Assembly (NCBI GenBank): GCA_002369315.1
Contig: DFDW01000037.1
Span: forward strand, 1-7,340
Direction of reading: 5' to 3'
Source: Ruminococcaceae bacterium UBA3818
Lineage (GTDB): Bacteria > Bacillota > Clostridia > Oscillospirales > Ruminococcaceae
DNA: 7,340 nucleotides
Made by a program: the position numbers and the translations under genes. How positions within the stretch are numbered: position 1 is the first letter of the stretch; every line of letters begins with the position of its first letter. The notes below the pieces were generated by a model, which saw only the letters and a program-made list of their open reading frames with translations, searched no databases and was not told where the DNA came from. Positions 1-5,880 of the stretch are shown here, piece after piece.

Positions 1-742
1 TCATCCAGAATTCCGCCGCATGCCGGGGCGTATTGGATTTTTCCGCCCGGAAAGTCGGCCCAAAGGTGTAGATTTTGCCGAAAGCCATGGCCATACATTC
101 ACCCTCCAGCTGGCCGGAAACGGTCAGGCTGGTCGGTTTTCCGAAAAAGTCCTGGCTGTAGTCCACCGCGCCGTCTTCGGTGCGGGGGGCGGAATCGGGG
201 TCAAAGGTGGTAACATGGAACATCTCGCCGGCGCCCTCACAGTCGCTCCCGGTGATCAGTGGGGTATGAGCGTAAACAAAGCCCCGTTCGTTAAAGAAGC
301 GATGGATGGCGAAAGCCGCTACCGAGCGGACGCGGAATACCGCGTTGAACGTGTTGGTGCGGGGCCGCAGATGCGCGATGGTGCGCAGATATTCCAGGGA
401 ATGGCGTTTTTTCTGCAGCGGGTAATCCGGGGCGGAAACGCCCTCTACCGCGATTTCACAGGCATGGATTTCGCAGGGCTGTTTTGCGCCGGGTGTGAGA
501 ATCAGCGTACCGGTCACCCGCAGGGCAGTGCCGACATTGCATTTGGTGATTTCTTTAAAATTGGAAACTTTGGCATCTTCAAAAACGACCTGCAGATTTG
601 CAAACGTACTGCCATCGTTCAATTCGATAAAACCCAGCGCCTTGGAGTCGCGGATTGTTTTGACCCACCCGCATACCGTTATCTGCTGACCGGACAGTTC
701 GCCGGCCTGTTCAAACACTTTTTTCAATTCCGTTCTTGCCAT
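1..742 (-). CDS. asnS: Asparaginyl-tRNA synthetase, N-terminal part (runs off left edge)
   Basis: This enzyme charges tRNA-Asn with asparagine in the cytoplasm (class II, subclass IIb). The 247 codons present give an N-terminal OB-fold anticodon-binding domain (about residues 20-105, with CGWVKTIRDSKALGFIELNDG). The start of the class II catalytic core follows: a motif 1 helix near 132-163, GAGEMFHVTTFD at 170-181, FFGKPTSLTVSGQLEGE at 199-215, and motif 2 FRAEKSNTPRHAAEFWM at 231-247. The combination of the FGKPTSLTVSGQLEGE and FRAEKSNTPRH signatures identifies AsnRS rather than AspRS or LysRS. Family members are about 460 residues, so roughly half is missing off the window edge, not truncated by mutation. 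The start is ATG at 742-740, with GGAGG at 755-751 at 8-nt spacing. It is transcribed divergently from the carboxypeptidase gene, from its own sigma-A promoter. Confidence 0.96.
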   Translation of the reverse strand, partial: MARTELKKVFEQAGELSGQQITVCGWVKTIRDSKALGFIELNDGSTFANLQVVFEDAKVSNFKEITKCNVGTALRVTGTLILTPGAKQPCEIHACEIAVEGVSAPDYPLQKKRHSLEYLRTIAHLRPRTNTFNAVFRVRSVAAFAIHRFFNERGFVYAHTPLITGSDCEGAGEMFHVTTFDPDSAPRTEDGAVDYSQDFFGKPTSLTVSGQLEGECMAMAFGKIYTFGPTFRAEKSNTPRHAAEFWM

Positions 743-849
743 GAAAAGAACCTCCGTCTGATCAAAATAGGAAAAGTCCCGTATCCTGCAGCAAAGCGTG
801 TCGGTGAAAAACGCCATGTGGAAAACACTGGACGGCACATATATTCTAT

Positions 850-878
850 ATTATAGTATATTTTGTTTTGGATAACAA
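850..878 (-). promoter_or_regulatory. Sigma-A promoter of asnS
   Basis: On the minus strand TTGTTA (878-873, 4 of 6 matches to TTGACA) is followed after exactly 17 bp by a perfect TATAAT (855-850). The predicted transcript starts near 843, leaving a leader of about 100 nt before the asnS start codon. I see no T-box (no AGGGTGG-type motif and no antiterminator/terminator pair) in that leader. Confidence 0.75.
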
Positions 879-943
879 GCAAAACGAACATTTTTGCACA
901 GGAAATCCTCATTGTGAAAGAAAAGTGAAATTCGCTTTTCCTC

Positions 944-972
944 TTGGCATCCCTTCCGTTTCTTGTTATAAT
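944..972 (+). promoter_or_regulatory. Sigma-A promoter of the carboxypeptidase-pseudouridine synthase-radC unit
   Basis: TTGGCA (944-949, 5 of 6 matches to TTGACA) is separated by 17 bp from a perfect TATAAT (967-972). Transcription would start near 979, giving a leader of about 95 nt. This is a housekeeping promoter. It does not resemble the sigma-F promoter known for Bacillus subtilis dacF, which argues against this S11 peptidase being a sporulation-specific DacF orthologue. Confidence 0.8.
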
Positions 973-1014
973 AAGGCATAAAGTAGCCCTGCGGGGGTTT
1001 GCGACGACTGTTTC

Positions 1015-1049
1015 GCGGTTTGGCAAAAGCAATTTTCAAACCGCTTTTT
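1015..1049 (+). terminator. Terminator-like hairpin in the carboxypeptidase leader (possible attenuator)
   Basis: GCGGTTTG (1015-1022) pairs perfectly with CAAACCGC (1037-1044). The 14-nt loop can itself partly pair (AAAA with TTTT). A run of five T follows at 1045-1049. This is the form of an intrinsic terminator, but it lies between the promoter and the start codon at 1074. A second copy of GGTTTG at 996-1001 could compete for the same 3' arm, as in an antiterminator. On the minus strand no T-run follows the hairpin, so it points rightward only. No known riboswitch fold is recognised upstream. Confidence 0.6.
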
Positions 1050-1073
1050 ATTATCGTGTGATGGAGAAAAAAG

Positions 1074-2525
1074 ATGAAGCGATACATAGCACTTCTTTTG
1101 ATAATGACGTTCACGGTTTTTCTTCCGTTCCGGGCGTCTGCAGTATATGCCACTGAAGTTCCGGCTACTGCCAGTCAGACGTCGGTGGTGATGGATGTGT
1201 CTACCGGGCAGGTGCTGGTAGAAAAGGGAATGGAGCAGCGGATGTATCCGGCCAGTATTACCAAGATCATGACTGTGCTGCTGGCGCTGGAAAATGCGGA
1301 CACCTCCACGGTGCATACGATGAGCTATGAGGCAACACATACGATAGATGCCAACAGCACCCACATCGCCCTGACGGAAGGGGAACAGATTACGCTGGAG
1401 GATTTGATATACGCAACGATGGTCGCTTCTGCCAACGACGCGGCCAACGGCATCGCAGAATGTATCGGCGGAAGCATCGATCAGTTTGTGGTGATGATGA
1501 ACGAAAAGGCCAAAGAAATCGGCGCGGTCAATACCCATTTTGCCAACGCCAACGGCCTGCATGACCCGGACCATTATACGACAGCTTACGACATGGCGCT
1601 GATTACCCAATACGCTTTGGGGGTTGAGGGGTTCCGCAAGTATTGGTGCGCGGAGGAATACACCATTCAGCCGACGAACAAGCAAAGCCAGGCGCGGAAT
1701 CTGGGCACTCAGCACAGCATGTTTGTGGAATCCCAATTCACTTACGAGGGCTGCACCGGCGGCAAGCTGGGCTATACCGATGAGGCGCGGCACACTTCGG
1801 TCACTACCGCCAAACGCGGGGATCTGGAGCTGATCTGCGTAACCATGAGCAGCCAGAAATATGAAAAATACGAGGATACGGCGGCGCTGTTTGATTATTG
1901 TTTTGACTCGTTTGATCGTGTTACTCTTTCCAAACGGAGCCTGAAAGGCTTTGTGATCCCGGTTCTGGATGGGGATGTACAGGTGCAGGAAGTGCGCATT
2001 TATCCGGATAACAGCATTGATCTGGAACTGCACCGTCAGTATAGCGTTGACGATTTGAATTTGGAATACCAGGTGCCGGAAACATATCGCTATGGCGAGG
2101 ATGTGCTGCCTTCGCTTCAAATTACGCTGAAGGGTGAAAGCAGCAGTATGTATGGGAATCTGGGCAGTTTCCCGCTGCAATTTTCCTTAAACGATACCCC
2201 GCAGCAAAAGGTAGACGCCGCTACCGGACTGCCGGTAAAAGACAATAGTATATTCTGGAAAAACCTGTTGCATATTCTTAAGTGGGTCGCTATTATTTGC
2301 GCGGTTGTCGTGATTGCGTTTTTCCTGCTGGTGGTATCGGTGCGCGTCCGGCATTACCTGTATCGGAAAAGACGGAAAAAACGCCGGGTAAAGCATCCGG
2401 TTACCGCAGGGACGCAACTTACGCAAAGGCAGAGGCCGGTGCATATCTACGTGCAGCCGAACGAGCCGGACCGGCGCCCACACACCAAACGCCGGACATC
2501 CGATACCGGGAAACGGCGGCGCTAG
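1074..2525 (+). CDS. Membrane-anchored D-alanyl-D-alanine carboxypeptidase (peptidase family S11, low-molecular-weight PBP) with KLG motif
   Basis: S11 enzymes remove the terminal D-Ala from peptidoglycan stem peptides outside the membrane. The 483-residue product has a signal peptide (hydrophobic core about 5-18, likely cleavage after A26 in VYA). The catalytic motif SxxK is S61-I-T-K64 in YPASITKIMT, and SxN is S119-A-N121 in SANDAAN. At the expected KTG position it has K231-L-G233 (GGKLGYTDEA), so the usual Thr is Leu. A beta-rich C-terminal domain spans about 285-375. A single membrane helix lies at about 404-423, and a Lys/Arg-rich tail of 60 residues (22 basic, 3 acidic) should be cytoplasmic. 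The start is ATG 1074, with GGAG at 1063-1066 at 7-nt spacing. It is the first gene of a three-gene unit; the next gene begins 18 bp after its stop. Family assignment is firm; activity is less certain because of the KLG change. Confidence 0.93.
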   Translation: MKRYIALLLIMTFTVFLPFRASAVYATEVPATASQTSVVMDVSTGQVLVEKGMEQRMYPASITKIMTVLLALENADTSTVHTMSYEATHTIDANSTHIALTEGEQITLEDLIYATMVASANDAANGIAECIGGSIDQFVVMMNEKAKEIGAVNTHFANANGLHDPDHYTTAYDMALITQYALGVEGFRKYWCAEEYTIQPTNKQSQARNLGTQHSMFVESQFTYEGCTGGKLGYTDEARHTSVTTAKRGDLELICVTMSSQKYEKYEDTAALFDYCFDSFDRVTLSKRSLKGFVIPVLDGDVQVQEVRIYPDNSIDLELHRQYSVDDLNLEYQVPETYRYGEDVLPSLQITLKGESSSMYGNLGSFPLQFSLNDTPQQKVDAATGLPVKDNSIFWKNLLHILKWVAIICAVVVIAFFLLVVSVRVRHYLYRKRRKKRRVKHPVTAGTQLTQRQRPVHIYVQPNEPDRRPHTKRRTSDTGKRRR

Positions 2526-2543
2526 ACGGATTGGGATGAAAAT

Positions 2544-3515
2544 ATGAAAACCTTTTTGATCGGACCGAATGACGCGGGCCAGCGCCTGGACAAGTTCTTG
2601 ACAAAAGCGGTGCCGCTTTTGCCGCAGCCGCTTTTGTATAAATACATTCGCTTAAAACGGATCAAATGCAACAGAAAACGCTGTGAAATCTCTACACGGC
2701 TGCAGGAAGGCGATGTGCTGGAACTTTATATCAACGACGAATTCTTTGCGCCCCCTGCGGGCGAGGCGGCGTTTTTGCATGCTCCGGCTCAGTTGGATTT
2801 GCTGTATGAGGATGAAAATGTGCTGCTGGTCAACAAACCGGCGGGGCTCATCGTCCACGAGGACGACCGCGAAGTGTTTGATACCCTCATCAATCGGATC
2901 CTGCATTATTTATACGAGAAAAAAGAGTACGATCCACGGCGGGAAAACTCCTTTGTGCCGGCTTTGTGCAACCGCATTGACCGCAACACTTCCGGCATTG
3001 TGCTGGCGGCGAAAAACGCGGCGGCGCTGCGGGAGCTGAATCAGAAAATCAAAGACCGCCAGGTTCAAAAGCGCTATTTGTGCGTTGTACATGGCAGGAT
3101 GCCGCAACCCCGGCAGACGCTGACCGCTTATTTGAAAAAGGATGCGGATAAAAATCAGGTGCGGGTGTACGATCAGCCCATCGCCGGCGGCCGCACGATC
3201 CGGACTGCGTATCAGGTGCTGGCGGAAAAAGATGGCCTGTCCTTGTTGAAAATCGATCTGCTGACCGGCCGTACCCACCAGATCCGCGCTCATATGGCGC
3301 ATCTGGGCCACCCGCTTTTGGGCGACTCCAAATACGGGAAAAACCGGGAGGACCGTCAGATGGGATACCGCTTTCAGGCACTGTGCGCCTATCAGGTGAC
3401 ATTTTCCTTTGCCGGAGAAGAGGGGCCGCTTTCTTATTTGACAGGAAAGACTTTTACGATCCCACAGGTGGATTTTGTTACGGAATTATTCCCGGACGAA
3501 GCCGGAAGGCTGTAA
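2544..3515 (+). CDS. RluA-family 23S rRNA-type pseudouridine synthase with S4 domain
   Basis: Enzymes of this family isomerise specific uridines in rRNA (RluC/RluD) or tRNA to pseudouridine. The 323-residue protein has an S4-type RNA-binding N-terminus (about 13-62, QRLDKFLTK onward). The catalytic domain follows: DENVLLVNKPAGLIVHEDD at 90-108, motif II NRIDRNTSGIVLAAKN at 143-158 with the catalytic aspartate D146, and LTGRTHQIRAHMAHLGHPLLGDSKYG at 240-265. NRIDRNTSG replaces the more common HRLDxxTSG; I recall the form from Firmicutes paralogues. The target uridine cannot be read from the sequence, so no rlu symbol is given. ATG 2544 is preceded only by a weak purine-rich site (GGGA at 2533-2536), 18 bp after the carboxypeptidase stop, so translational coupling is likely. 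It lies in the same transcript as the flanking genes. Confidence 0.93.
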   Translation: MKTFLIGPNDAGQRLDKFLTKAVPLLPQPLLYKYIRLKRIKCNRKRCEISTRLQEGDVLELYINDEFFAPPAGEAAFLHAPAQLDLLYEDENVLLVNKPAGLIVHEDDREVFDTLINRILHYLYEKKEYDPRRENSFVPALCNRIDRNTSGIVLAAKNAAALRELNQKIKDRQVQKRYLCVVHGRMPQPRQTLTAYLKKDADKNQVRVYDQPIAGGRTIRTAYQVLAEKDGLSLLKIDLLTGRTHQIRAHMAHLGHPLLGDSKYGKNREDRQMGYRFQALCAYQVTFSFAGEEGPLSYLTGKTFTIPQVDFVTELFPDEAGRL

Positions 3516-3528
3516 AAGGAGGGGAAGG

Positions 3529-4212
3529 ATGGAGCACAACCATTACGGACATCGGCAGCGCTTGAAAGACCGTTTTCTGCAAACCGGCTTTACCGGATTT
3601 GACGCGCATGGCATTTTGGAATTGCTGCTGTTTTACAGCATCCCGCAAAAAGATACAAACGATCTGGCCCATGAACTGGTCAACCGGTTCGGCTCGCTGT
3701 CCGGCGTATTTGACGCTTCGTATGAGGACCTTGTCAAGGTCAAGGGGGTCAGCGCCAACAGCGCGACATTGATCAAAATGATTCCGCAGCTGGCCAACGC
3801 GTATCTCAATGACCGCAATGATCCGGGGCTCGTTCTGGATTCGGCGGAAAAGGCCGGCGCATTTTTGCTGTCAAAGTATGTCGGCGTTACCAATGAGCGG
3901 ATCTATCTGCTCTGTCTGGATAATAAACTCAAGCTTTTAAACTGTACGCTCATGGGCGAAGGCAGCCTGAACAAAGTGGGGTTTCATCCGAGGCGGATTT
4001 TGGAGCAGGCGCTCCAGTGTTCTGCCTCCGCTATCATTCTTTCCCATAACCATCCGCACGGCACCGCTCTTCCCTCGGAGGCGGATATTCTGATGACCCG
4101 CCAGCTCTATGATATGGCGCAGATACTGGAAATCACCCTGCGCGATCATATTATCGTAGCAGGCGATGATTTTGTATCGCTGGCGCAATCCGGCATTTTC
4201 ACAGAAGTCTGA
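3529..4212 (+). CDS. radC: RadC family protein (HhH plus MPN+/JAMM domain)
   Basis: The family carries an N-terminal helix-hairpin-helix region and a JAB1/MPN+ metalloprotease-like domain. Its cellular role is unsettled: the old DNA-repair name rests on weak evidence. In this 227-residue product the HhH-like segment is FGSLSGVFDASYEDLVKVKGVSANSATLI (about 54-82). The JAMM residues are E144 (LMGEGSLNKV) and H173-N-H175-P-H-G-T-A-L-P-S183-E-A-D186, so all metal-binding and catalytic positions are kept. The start chosen is ATG 3529 because a strong AAGGAGGGG lies at 3516-3524 with 6-nt spacing and the product begins MEHNHYGHRQRLKDRF. A longer in-frame TTG start at 3475 would overlap the preceding gene. 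The gap to that gene is 13 bp. A terminator begins in its stop codon, making it the last gene of the unit. Confidence 0.93.
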   Translation: MEHNHYGHRQRLKDRFLQTGFTGFDAHGILELLLFYSIPQKDTNDLAHELVNRFGSLSGVFDASYEDLVKVKGVSANSATLIKMIPQLANAYLNDRNDPGLVLDSAEKAGAFLLSKYVGVTNERIYLLCLDNKLKLLNCTLMGEGSLNKVGFHPRRILEQALQCSASAIILSHNHPHGTALPSEADILMTRQLYDMAQILEITLRDHIIVAGDDFVSLAQSGIFTEV

Positions 4213-4241
4213 CGCATGGCCTTAAAACCATGCGTTTTTTT
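4212..4241 (+). terminator. Rho-independent terminator after radC
   Basis: ACGCATGG (4212-4219) pairs perfectly with CCATGCGT (4228-4235) around an 8-nt loop. A run of seven T follows at 4235-4241. The first stem base is the final A of the radC stop codon. It closes the carboxypeptidase-pseudouridine synthase-radC transcript and isolates the amidohydrolase downstream. Confidence 0.92.
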
Positions 4242-4329
4242 GTTGGGGAAAGCCGGTGAACGCCAGCATGCTTTCCGGCGATTCCGGTATGTTTTGGAAG
4301 GAAAAACGGCATACTATTTTTGGAATCAT

Positions 4330-4337
4330 AAGGAGGT
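4330..4337 (+). promoter_or_regulatory. Ribosome binding site that fixes the amidohydrolase start
   Basis: AAGGAGGT at 4330-4337 is a near-perfect Shine-Dalgarno sequence. It abuts an in-frame ATG at 4338, which is too close to be used. A second in-frame ATG at 4344 has normal 7-nt spacing from GGAGG and is the likely start. Confidence 0.85.
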
Positions 4338-4343
4338 ATGTCA

Positions 4344-5525
4344 ATGCTATATATCAAAAACGGACGGGTTTTGACCATGGCGGGAAAGATTTTTGAAAAT
4401 GGGCAGGTCATCATTGAAAACGGCAAAATTCAAGCGGTGGGAGAAAACCTTTCCTGTCCGGACAAAAAGGCTGCCGTGATCGACGCCCAGGGCGGATGGA
4501 TTCTGCCGGGCCTGGTGGAAGCCCACTGCCATATTGGAATCACGGAAGAGAAAAAGGGTTTTGAGGGGGATGACTGCAACGAAGGAAACCAGCCGGTGAT
4601 CCCATATTTAAAAGCGCTGGATGCAGTAAACCCTATGGATTCGGCTTTCCACAACGCTTTAAGCGCGGGGATTACGGCAGTCATGGCAGGACCGGGCAGC
4701 TCCAACGTGGTCGGCGGGCAGTTTTTGCTCATGAAGACCTATGGCCGGGTGCTGGACCGGATGCTTTTGAAAGAACCGGCGGCGATGAAAGTGGCCTTTG
4801 GGGAAAACCCAAAAACAAATTACAGCGGGCAGAATCAAGTCCCGTCTACCCGTATGTCCATCGGGGCGCTGCTGCGGGATGAACTGACCAGGGCGCAGAA
4901 TTACCGTTCCCGCAAAAAAGCGGCCCAGAAAAACGGGGAAGATTTTGAAGCGGATTACCGGTTGGAATGTTGGCTGCCGGTGCTGGAGGGAAAAATTCCC
5001 CTGAAGGCCCATGTTCACCGGGCGGATGATATTCTGACAGCCATCCGCATTGCCAAAGAATTCGGCCTTGGACTGACGCTGGATCACTGCACCGAGGGGC
5101 ACCTGATCGCCCGTGAGATCAAAGCGTCTGGATTCCCGGCAATCGTTGGCCCGACGCTTTCGTCCCGCAATAAAATCGAAGTACAGAACATGGACTTTAA
5201 GACACCGGGAATTTTGCAAAAAGCAGGCGTTCTGGTCGCCATTACGACCGACCACCCGGTGACCCGGATTCAGTACCTGCCAATCTGCGCGGGGTTTGCC
5301 GCCAAGGAAGGTCTTGGCGTGGAGCATGCACTGGAGGCCATCACCTGTAATCCGGCGAAAATCTGCGGCGCGGCAGATCGCATTGGGTCTATCGAGCCGG
5401 GAAAAGATGCAGATTTGGCTGTTTTTGACGGGAATCCCATGGAAGTGTTTACCAAAACCTTATATACTATTGTAGACGGTCAGATCGCCTACCGGCATGA
5501 CAGCCCGGCAGGCGAAAAAGACTGA
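4344..5525 (+). CDS. Metal-dependent amidohydrolase, imidazolonepropionase-like (COG1228 type)
   Basis: Members of this amidohydrolase-superfamily branch hydrolyse cyclic amides or related C-N bonds in the cytoplasm; the substrate here is unknown. The 393-residue product shows a composite beta-sandwich start (MLYIKNGRVLTMAGKIFENG, then VIDAQGGWILPGLVEAHCHIG at 46-65). Metal ligands H61 and H63 sit in the HxH motif. Further likely metal or active-site residues are H223/H225 (KAHVHRADD), H248 (LDHCTEGH) and D303 (TTDHP). The C-terminal signature is NPAKICGAADRIGSIEPGKDADLAVFDGNP (336-365). EAHCHIGITEE is typical of the imidazolonepropionase-like subgroup, but no histidine-utilisation gene lies nearby, so true HutI is unlikely. 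It is flanked by terminators and appears monocistronic. I could not find a convincing promoter in the 131-bp gap upstream. Confidence 0.9.
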   Translation: MLYIKNGRVLTMAGKIFENGQVIIENGKIQAVGENLSCPDKKAAVIDAQGGWILPGLVEAHCHIGITEEKKGFEGDDCNEGNQPVIPYLKALDAVNPMDSAFHNALSAGITAVMAGPGSSNVVGGQFLLMKTYGRVLDRMLLKEPAAMKVAFGENPKTNYSGQNQVPSTRMSIGALLRDELTRAQNYRSRKKAAQKNGEDFEADYRLECWLPVLEGKIPLKAHVHRADDILTAIRIAKEFGLGLTLDHCTEGHLIAREIKASGFPAIVGPTLSSRNKIEVQNMDFKTPGILQKAGVLVAITTDHPVTRIQYLPICAGFAAKEGLGVEHALEAITCNPAKICGAADRIGSIEPGKDADLAVFDGNPMEVFTKTLYTIVDGQIAYRHDSPAGEKD

Positions 5526-5568
5526 ACCGGGGCAAGGATAAAACGCAGTCCCAAAAACTTTTTTGGCG

Positions 5569-5613
5569 AAAAAAACAACCCGGAAAAGGAACCATCCTTT
5601 CCCGGGTTGTTTT
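5569..5613. terminator. Bidirectional intrinsic terminator between amidohydrolase and the sigG unit
   Basis: Arms 5574-5590 and 5595-5611 form a 17-bp stem with a single mismatch and a 4-nt loop (ACCA). Leftward transcription (sigG and the small gene) meets seven T immediately after the stem (the A-run at 5569-5575 on the plus strand). Rightward transcription meets TTTT at 5610-5613. It lies 14 bp beyond the stop of the 31-residue minus-strand gene and about 48 bp beyond the amidohydrolase stop, so it serves both converging units. Confidence 0.93.
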
Positions 5614-5624
5614 ATAAAAAGGTG

Positions 5625-5720
5625 TTATCTGTTTTGCTCTTTGCTTTGGTTTTGCTGTTTTTGCTGTTGGTTTTGCTGATTTTGCTGTTTTTGTTGCTGG
5701 TTGTTTTTAGACTCCTGCAT
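5625..5720 (-). CDS. 31-residue Gln/Asn/Lys-rich protein downstream of sigG; candidate spore protein
   Basis: I do not recognise this gene. The 31 residues are 15 Gln, 6 Asn, 4 Lys, 2 Glu, 2 Ser, 1 Arg and the initiating Met, with no other hydrophobic residue, so it should be disordered, soluble and basic. Residues 6-15 and 16-25 are a tandem 10-residue repeat identical at 9 of 10 positions, each containing QQQKQQNQ. It begins MQESKNN and ends SKEQNR. Evidence that it is real: ATG 5720-5718 is preceded by AGGAGGT (5735-5729) at 8-nt spacing, a sporulation-type promoter lies about 50 bp upstream, and the stop is followed directly by a strong terminator. A longer reading frame in another phase (5878-5612) crosses this site but has no ribosome binding site. 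Position and composition suggest a small forespore protein, analogous to the Q/N-rich gamma-type SASPs of Bacillus; homology is not shown. Confidence 0.7.
   Translation of the reverse strand: MQESKNNQQQKQQNQQNQQQKQQNQSKEQNR
5646..5705 (-). repeat. Two-copy 30-bp tandem repeat coding (N/Q)NQQQKQQNQ
   Basis: The 30-bp units at 5705-5676 and 5675-5646 on the minus strand match at 24 of 30 bases. They encode 10-residue units that differ only at the first residue (Asn versus Gln). Four of the six base differences are synonymous, at wobble positions (CAG/CAA, AAT/AAC), and the other two fall in the first codon. That pattern fits selection on the peptide rather than raw DNA slippage. Confidence 0.8.
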
Positions 5721-5773
5721 GAATGGTCACCTCCTAAAATTTCAGGCGAGGCGATATGAAAATCCCTCGATAC

Positions 5774-5802
5774 CAGTATGGCCTGACGGCGGTTCAATAT
5801 AC
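5774..5802 (-). promoter_or_regulatory. Candidate sporulation promoter (sigma-G-like, possibly sigma-E) for the 31-residue gene
   Basis: On the minus strand GTATA (5802-5798) fits the sigma-G -35 consensus GHATR. After 17 bp comes CATACTG (5780-5774), which matches 6 of 7 positions of CATXHTA. Transcription would start near 5767, leaving a leader of about 46 nt that contains the AGGAGGT site. The same bases can be read less well as a sigma-E promoter (GTATATT, 15 bp, CATAC). No sigma-A promoter is seen here. Consensus strings are from memory of B. subtilis work. Confidence 0.5.
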
Positions 5803-5880
5803 ATTGCGGCAGATTTTCTTTTTTCGCCGTGATAAAAAGATTGCTTTTGGAAAAAGTATTTTCGTCCGGTTTTGACATTT

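Larger units (their letters stand above)
743..1073. other. Divergent intergenic regulatory region between asnS and the carboxypeptidase gene
   Basis: This 331-bp gap holds no credible gene. It carries two back-to-back sigma-A promoters whose -35 boxes are 65 bp apart, an A/T-rich stretch between them, and a terminator-like hairpin in the rightward leader. Between the promoters are a direct repeat GTGAAA (914-919 and 925-930) and an inverted pair GAAAAG/CTTTTC (920-925 and 935-940), the latter just upstream of the rightward -35. These could be an operator, but I recognise no regulator for them. Confidence 0.7.

Noticed and set aside
20..856. Long open frame of 278 codons on the plus strand
   Set aside because: It is antisense to asnS, whose product is unmistakable. 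The frame has no ribosome binding site or recognisable protein features.
966..2180. Open frame of 404 codons on the minus strand
   Set aside because: It is a shadow of the S11 carboxypeptidase on the other strand. Its His/Arg-rich composition is typical of an antisense frame, and it crosses the rightward promoter and hairpin.
4247..4320. Promoter and inverted repeat (GGAAAG/CTTTCC) upstream of the amidohydrolase
   Set aside because: The best -10 (CATACT, 4310-4315) has no acceptable -35 at 16-18 bp, and the repeat is short with alternative pairings. A promoter is likely in this gap, but I cannot place it.
4659..5327. Open frame of 222 codons on the minus strand
   Set aside because: It is antisense to the amidohydrolase, with no ribosome binding site and no family match by eye.
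5551..5566. CCAAAA/TTTTGG palindrome after the amidohydrolase stop
   Set aside because: It is a short A/T-rich palindrome beside a far stronger bidirectional terminator and has no independent sign of function.
5612..5878. 88-codon minus-strand frame starting MSKPDENTF, just after sigG
   Set aside because: It has no Shine-Dalgarno sequence. It runs in another phase through the small gene's promoter and AGGAGGT site and into the terminator. The 31-codon frame fits all the signals better.
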